This document shows, piece after piece, positions 3,578 to 6,235 of a DNA stretch of 6,235 nucleotides. The notes below the pieces were generated by a model. The model was not told the DNA's origin. It saw nothing but the letters and a program-made list of their open reading frames with translations, and did not search any database. Made by a program: the position numbers and the translations under genes. The DNA is from Propionicimonas sp. (GTDB lineage Bacteria > Actinomycetota > Actinomycetes > Propionibacteriales > Propionibacteriaceae), in contig JAVHXR010000173.1 of the NCBI GenBank assembly GCA_031119515.1, positions 1 to 6,235 of the forward strand, written 5' to 3'. The stretch's first letter is position 1. Every line of letters starts with the position of its first letter.

Positions 3578-6170
3578 CCGTGGCGCCCGGTGGCTGGTAG
3601 CCGCCGGCGCGAACCTCGGCGCAGCCGGCTTCGGCCTCGGCGCGGCGTGGCTGGTCGGGTTCGGCCCGTGGGCGATCCTCGCTGCCCCGCTCGCCGGGAC
3701 CCTGGGCTGGTTCGCCGGCCGGGTGGCCGGAGGCACGCTCGCCGTCCGGCTCTCGCGGCTGGGGTACGCCCCGGCAGGGCTCCCGGTCTACCGGCTCGGA
3801 GCGGTGCCGGAAGCCGAGGACTCGGCCGGCGGGAAGGCCCGCGCACTGTCGGTGCTGACCCGGGCCGGCCAGCCGGTGCCAGCCGGCTTCGTCGTGCTGC
3901 CACGCGGCTTCGACGGCACTCGCCTGACCGCCGGCGCGAGCCGGGCCCTGCACCGGGAGCTGCGACGGTTCGGCCCGGCCCAGCGGTTCGCCGTCCGATC
4001 CTCGGCCGGCGGCGAGGACTCGGCCACCGCGTCGTTCGCGGGCGCCTACGAGACCCTGCTCGACGTCGCCGCCGGGAGCGTGGTCGAGGCGATCGGCCGG
4101 GTGCGCGGCTCCGCCGCCAGCGGCCGGGTCGCCGCGTACGCGCAGGCCAGCGGAGTGCCGGCCGGCGAGGTGTCGGTGGTCGTCCAGGCGATGGTCCCGG
4201 CGCAGTACGCCGGGGTGCTCTTCACCGTCCATCCGCTCACCGGCGACCTGTCGACGATGCTCGGCACCGTCGTCGACGGGCTGGGCGAGGCAGTCGTGTC
4301 GGGCGACAGCACGGGCGAGGAGTTCACCCTGGCGCGGCCCTCGGGGGAGTACGCCGGGCCGGAGGCGTTGCGGAGGTTCGCGGGCACGCTGCACGCCGCG
4401 GCCCACCGGATCGAGGGACGGTTCGGCGGCGTCCCGCAGGACATCGAGTGGGCGGTCGCCGACGGCAGGGTGTGGATCCTGCAGGCCCGCCCGGTCACCA
4501 CGCTCAACCCGTGGCGTCCCGACACCGCAGAGTTCAACGACAGCCTCGCCGGCACCGCCTTGTGGTCGGCGACGAACCTGAGCGAGGCCAACCCCGAGGC
4601 ACAAACCCCCCTGACGGTCTCCCTGGCCCGCTACCAGCAGGCCAACGGCGGTCCGTCCCTGGCGCTGCGCGGCCGGGAGATGGCCGGGTACATCGGGGGG
4701 CGGCCGTACGCCAACCTCACCGTCCAGATCACCTCCCGGCGCGGCAAGGCCGGCAGGGGCGACCCGCGCGAGGTGTACCGCGCGCTGGCCGGCTGGTGGG
4801 GCGACCTCCCACCCGGGGTGCCGATCCCGCTGCTGCCGATGACCGGCCAGGACTGGACCGAGGCCGGCGTCCCGCTGCTCGGCAGCCTCGTCCGGCTGGG
4901 CTGGACCAGGCTGCGGCTCACCCCCTTCCTTCGCTCGCACAGCGATGCCTGCAAGGACTTCACCCGACGGATCGTGGCGGCTGCGCGCCCGGCTGACCTG
5001 CGCCGGTTGTGGGACGAAGGACTGTTCGAGTTCGGCATCGACTCCTTCTGGGCAGTGATCGCCTCCGGGTCGACCTACCCCGCCACCCTCGAGCAGCGGC
5101 TGCGGGAACGGTATGGCGCCGAGACGGCCGCCGCGCTGGTGTCGAACCTGTCCGGCCTGGCCGGCAACCTGGAGAGCCTCGGCCCGGCGGCGGGGCTCGA
5201 GGAGGTACGGGCCGGGGTGTTGTCGCGAGAGGACTACCTGCAGCGGTTCGGCCACCGCGGCGTCAACGAGACCGAACTGGCCTGGCCACGGCCGGCCGAG
5301 GACCCGGGCTGGCTCGACCGGTCGGTCGCCGAACTGGTCGACGCCCGCGGCGTCACCGAGCGCCGGCGCGGCCAGCAGGAGGCCTACGACGCCGCCCTGG
5401 CCCGGGTGGCGGAGGCCGAGCCGCGCGCCGCGAGGCGGATCCGGCGGCAACTGCGGCGAGCCGCCCGGCAGGCCGCCCTGCGGGAGGCGGTCCGCTCCGA
5501 GGGGGTTCGGACGACCGGGGTGATGCGCCGGTTCGCGCTGCGGTCGGGCGAGCTGCTCGGGATCGGCGAGGACGTCTTCCTGCTCACCGTCGACGAACTG
5601 CTGGCGGCACTCGCGGGGCAGACCCGTGCATTCGGGCACTTCGCCGTCCGCCGGGAGACCTACCACCGCTACCGGGAACTGCCGGCCCTGCCGGGGGTGA
5701 TCGTCGGGCGCTTCGACCCGTTCGCCTGGGCGGCCGACCCGGGACGGGACGTGGCGGTGCACGTCGCGGGAGCAGGCGCTGTCCGGCGATCGCCGGGCGG
5801 CGAGGACGGGGTCGTCCTCGGGCACGCCGGAGCGGCCGGCCGGGTGGAGGGTACCGTCCGCCGGCTCGACCGGTTCGACGACGCCGGCCACCTGCTCCCC
5901 GGCGAGATCCTGGTCACCCAGCTCACGAACATCGGCTGGACGCCGCTGTTCCCGCGGGCCGGGGGCATCGTCACCGACCTCGGGGCACCGCTCAGCCACG
6001 CGGCGATCGTCGCGCGCGAACTCGGTATCCCCGCCGTCGTCGGGTGCGGCGACGCCACCGCCCGGCTCCACACCGGCGACCGGGTGGAGGTGGACGGCGC
6101 CGCCGGGCGGGTCACGCTGCTGGCCCGTGCCGCCTCCGGGCAGGCGGAGGCCGCGGCCGCGCGCCCCTAG
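3567..6170 (+). CDS. Membrane-anchored PEP-utilising phosphotransferase, rifampicin-phosphotransferase/PEP-synthase-like
   Basis: The 867-residue product has the domain order of rifampicin phosphotransferases. An ATP-grasp PEP/pyruvate-binding domain (about 74-315) includes S-A-G-G-K90, F-A-V-R144-S-S with E150-D-S-A-T-A-S-F-A-G, the strand SVVVQAMVPAQYAGVLFT (203-220), and Q-D-I-E294-W with Q306-A-R308-P. A large middle domain (about 316-740) contains FGHRGVNETELAWPRPAEDP (561-580) and DVFLLTVDELL. A C-terminal swivelling domain (about 755-853) has GAPLSHAAIVARELGIPAVV (806-825), with catalytic H811. True PEP synthases have the His domain in the middle and a C-terminal TIM barrel; that barrel is absent. 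The expected chemistry is ATP-driven phosphorylation via phospho-His of an unknown acceptor. Unusually, residues 9-31 and 32-50 are hydrophobic, a probable two-helix membrane hairpin with the enzyme inside. The start at 3567 overlaps the AbrB gene; a GTG at 3723 would skip the hairpin but has no ribosome binding site. Rifampicin itself as substrate is not shown. Confidence 0.87.
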   Translation: MLTDRGARWLVAAGANLGAAGFGLGAAWLVGFGPWAILAAPLAGTLGWFAGRVAGGTLAVRLSRLGYAPAGLPVYRLGAVPEAEDSAGGKARALSVLTRAGQPVPAGFVVLPRGFDGTRLTAGASRALHRELRRFGPAQRFAVRSSAGGEDSATASFAGAYETLLDVAAGSVVEAIGRVRGSAASGRVAAYAQASGVPAGEVSVVVQAMVPAQYAGVLFTVHPLTGDLSTMLGTVVDGLGEAVVSGDSTGEEFTLARPSGEYAGPEALRRFAGTLHAAAHRIEGRFGGVPQDIEWAVADGRVWILQARPVTTLNPWRPDTAEFNDSLAGTALWSATNLSEANPEAQTPLTVSLARYQQANGGPSLALRGREMAGYIGGRPYANLTVQITSRRGKAGRGDPREVYRALAGWWGDLPPGVPIPLLPMTGQDWTEAGVPLLGSLVRLGWTRLRLTPFLRSHSDACKDFTRRIVAAARPADLRRLWDEGLFEFGIDSFWAVIASGSTYPATLEQRLRERYGAETAAALVSNLSGLAGNLESLGPAAGLEEVRAGVLSREDYLQRFGHRGVNETELAWPRPAEDPGWLDRSVAELVDARGVTERRRGQQEAYDAALARVAEAEPRAARRIRRQLRRAARQAALREAVRSEGVRTTGVMRRFALRSGELLGIGEDVFLLTVDELLAALAGQTRAFGHFAVRRETYHRYRELPALPGVIVGRFDPFAWAADPGRDVAVHVAGAGAVRRSPGGEDGVVLGHAGAAGRVEGTVRRLDRFDDAGHLLPGEILVTQLTNIGWTPLFPRAGGIVTDLGAPLSHAAIVARELGIPAVVGCGDATARLHTGDRVEVDGAAGRVTLLARAASGQAEAAAARP

Positions 6171-6176
6171 TCCCGA

Positions 6177-6208
6177 CCGGCGCCCCGGCCCGGCAGCGGC
6201 CGGACCGG
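6177..6208 (+). terminator. GC-rich stem-loop after the kinase gene, possible terminator
   Basis: CCGGCC (6185-6190) pairs with GGCCGG (6198-6203) around a 7-nt loop. Outer CCGG blocks at 6177-6180 and 6205-6208 can extend the stem across an asymmetric bulge. It starts 7 bases after the TAG stop at 6168-6170. There is no T-run, and the sequence is simple GC, so chance pairing is possible. It could serve both strands if a convergent gene ends at 6212. Confidence 0.4.
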
Positions 6209-6235
6209 CAGTCAGCTCACGCTCCCGAGGTGGAC

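Noticed and set aside
3519..6071. An 850-codon open frame on the minus strand opposite the kinase gene
   Set aside because: High-GC coding sequence commonly leaves the antisense frame open. The translation is a low-complexity Gly/Arg/Pro/Asp/Glu mixture with no domain, while the plus-strand frame has clear motifs.
3567..6170. Assignment as genuine PEP synthase (ppsA) or as rph
   Set aside because: The C-terminal PEP-binding barrel of PEP synthase is absent, and specificity for rifampicin cannot be read from the sequence. A gene symbol would overstate the evidence.
6212..6235. Possible C-terminal codons of a convergent minus-strand gene ending in TGA (complement of TCA at 6212-6214)
   Set aside because: Only seven sense codons are inside the window, so coding cannot be judged.

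Overview
This is a GC-rich window (about 70% G+C or more by eye). G/C-ending codons dominate, GTG starts are used, genes overlap by ATGA/GTGA junctions, and one leaderless-type promoter is visible. This points to a high-GC actinobacterium (Actinomycetota); I cannot place it lower. All recognisable genes lie on the + strand.

Layout. (1) Positions 1-153 hold the 3' end of a gene whose C-terminus is a Rho-N/SAP-like basic helical domain. (2) Positions 204-2611 form a tight four-gene unit: a small lipoprotein, a divergent NRAMP-family metal-ion transporter and two small PRC-barrel-like proteins, with overlaps of 4, 4 and 14 bp. (3) Positions 2616-3179 encode a small TVGYGD potassium channel. Its GTG sits exactly where a transcript from the TAGACT box at 2604-2609 should begin, so it is probably also transcribed independently and leaderless. 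(4) Positions 3180-3343 are an intergenic control region with two hairpins, a TACCAT -10 candidate and three alternating TCTTG/CAAGA half-sites spaced exactly 4 nt apart. (5) Positions 3344-6170 hold a two-gene unit: an AbrB/MazE-type DNA-binding protein overlapping by 11 bp an 867-residue PEP-utilising phosphotransferase. The latter has the rifampicin-phosphotransferase domain order (ATP-grasp, large middle domain, C-terminal swivelling His domain) and an unusual N-terminal hydrophobic hairpin. (6) The last 65 bp hold a possible terminator and perhaps the last codons of a convergent gene.

How the parts may work together. The first unit looks like an envelope cation-transport module: the lipoprotein would be outside the membrane, the NRAMP in it, and the PRC-barrels on the cytoplasmic side as possible gating or adaptor proteins. 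The NRAMP keeps the fold but has DIGD and TPYE where canonical Mn/Fe transporters have DPGN and MPHN, so its substrate is open. The channel next door may be functionally related (cation homeostasis) or just a neighbour. The AbrB protein probably regulates its own promoter and the downstream kinase through the tripartite site. The kinase substrate is unknown. No mobile element, CRISPR array, tRNA or rRNA was seen.
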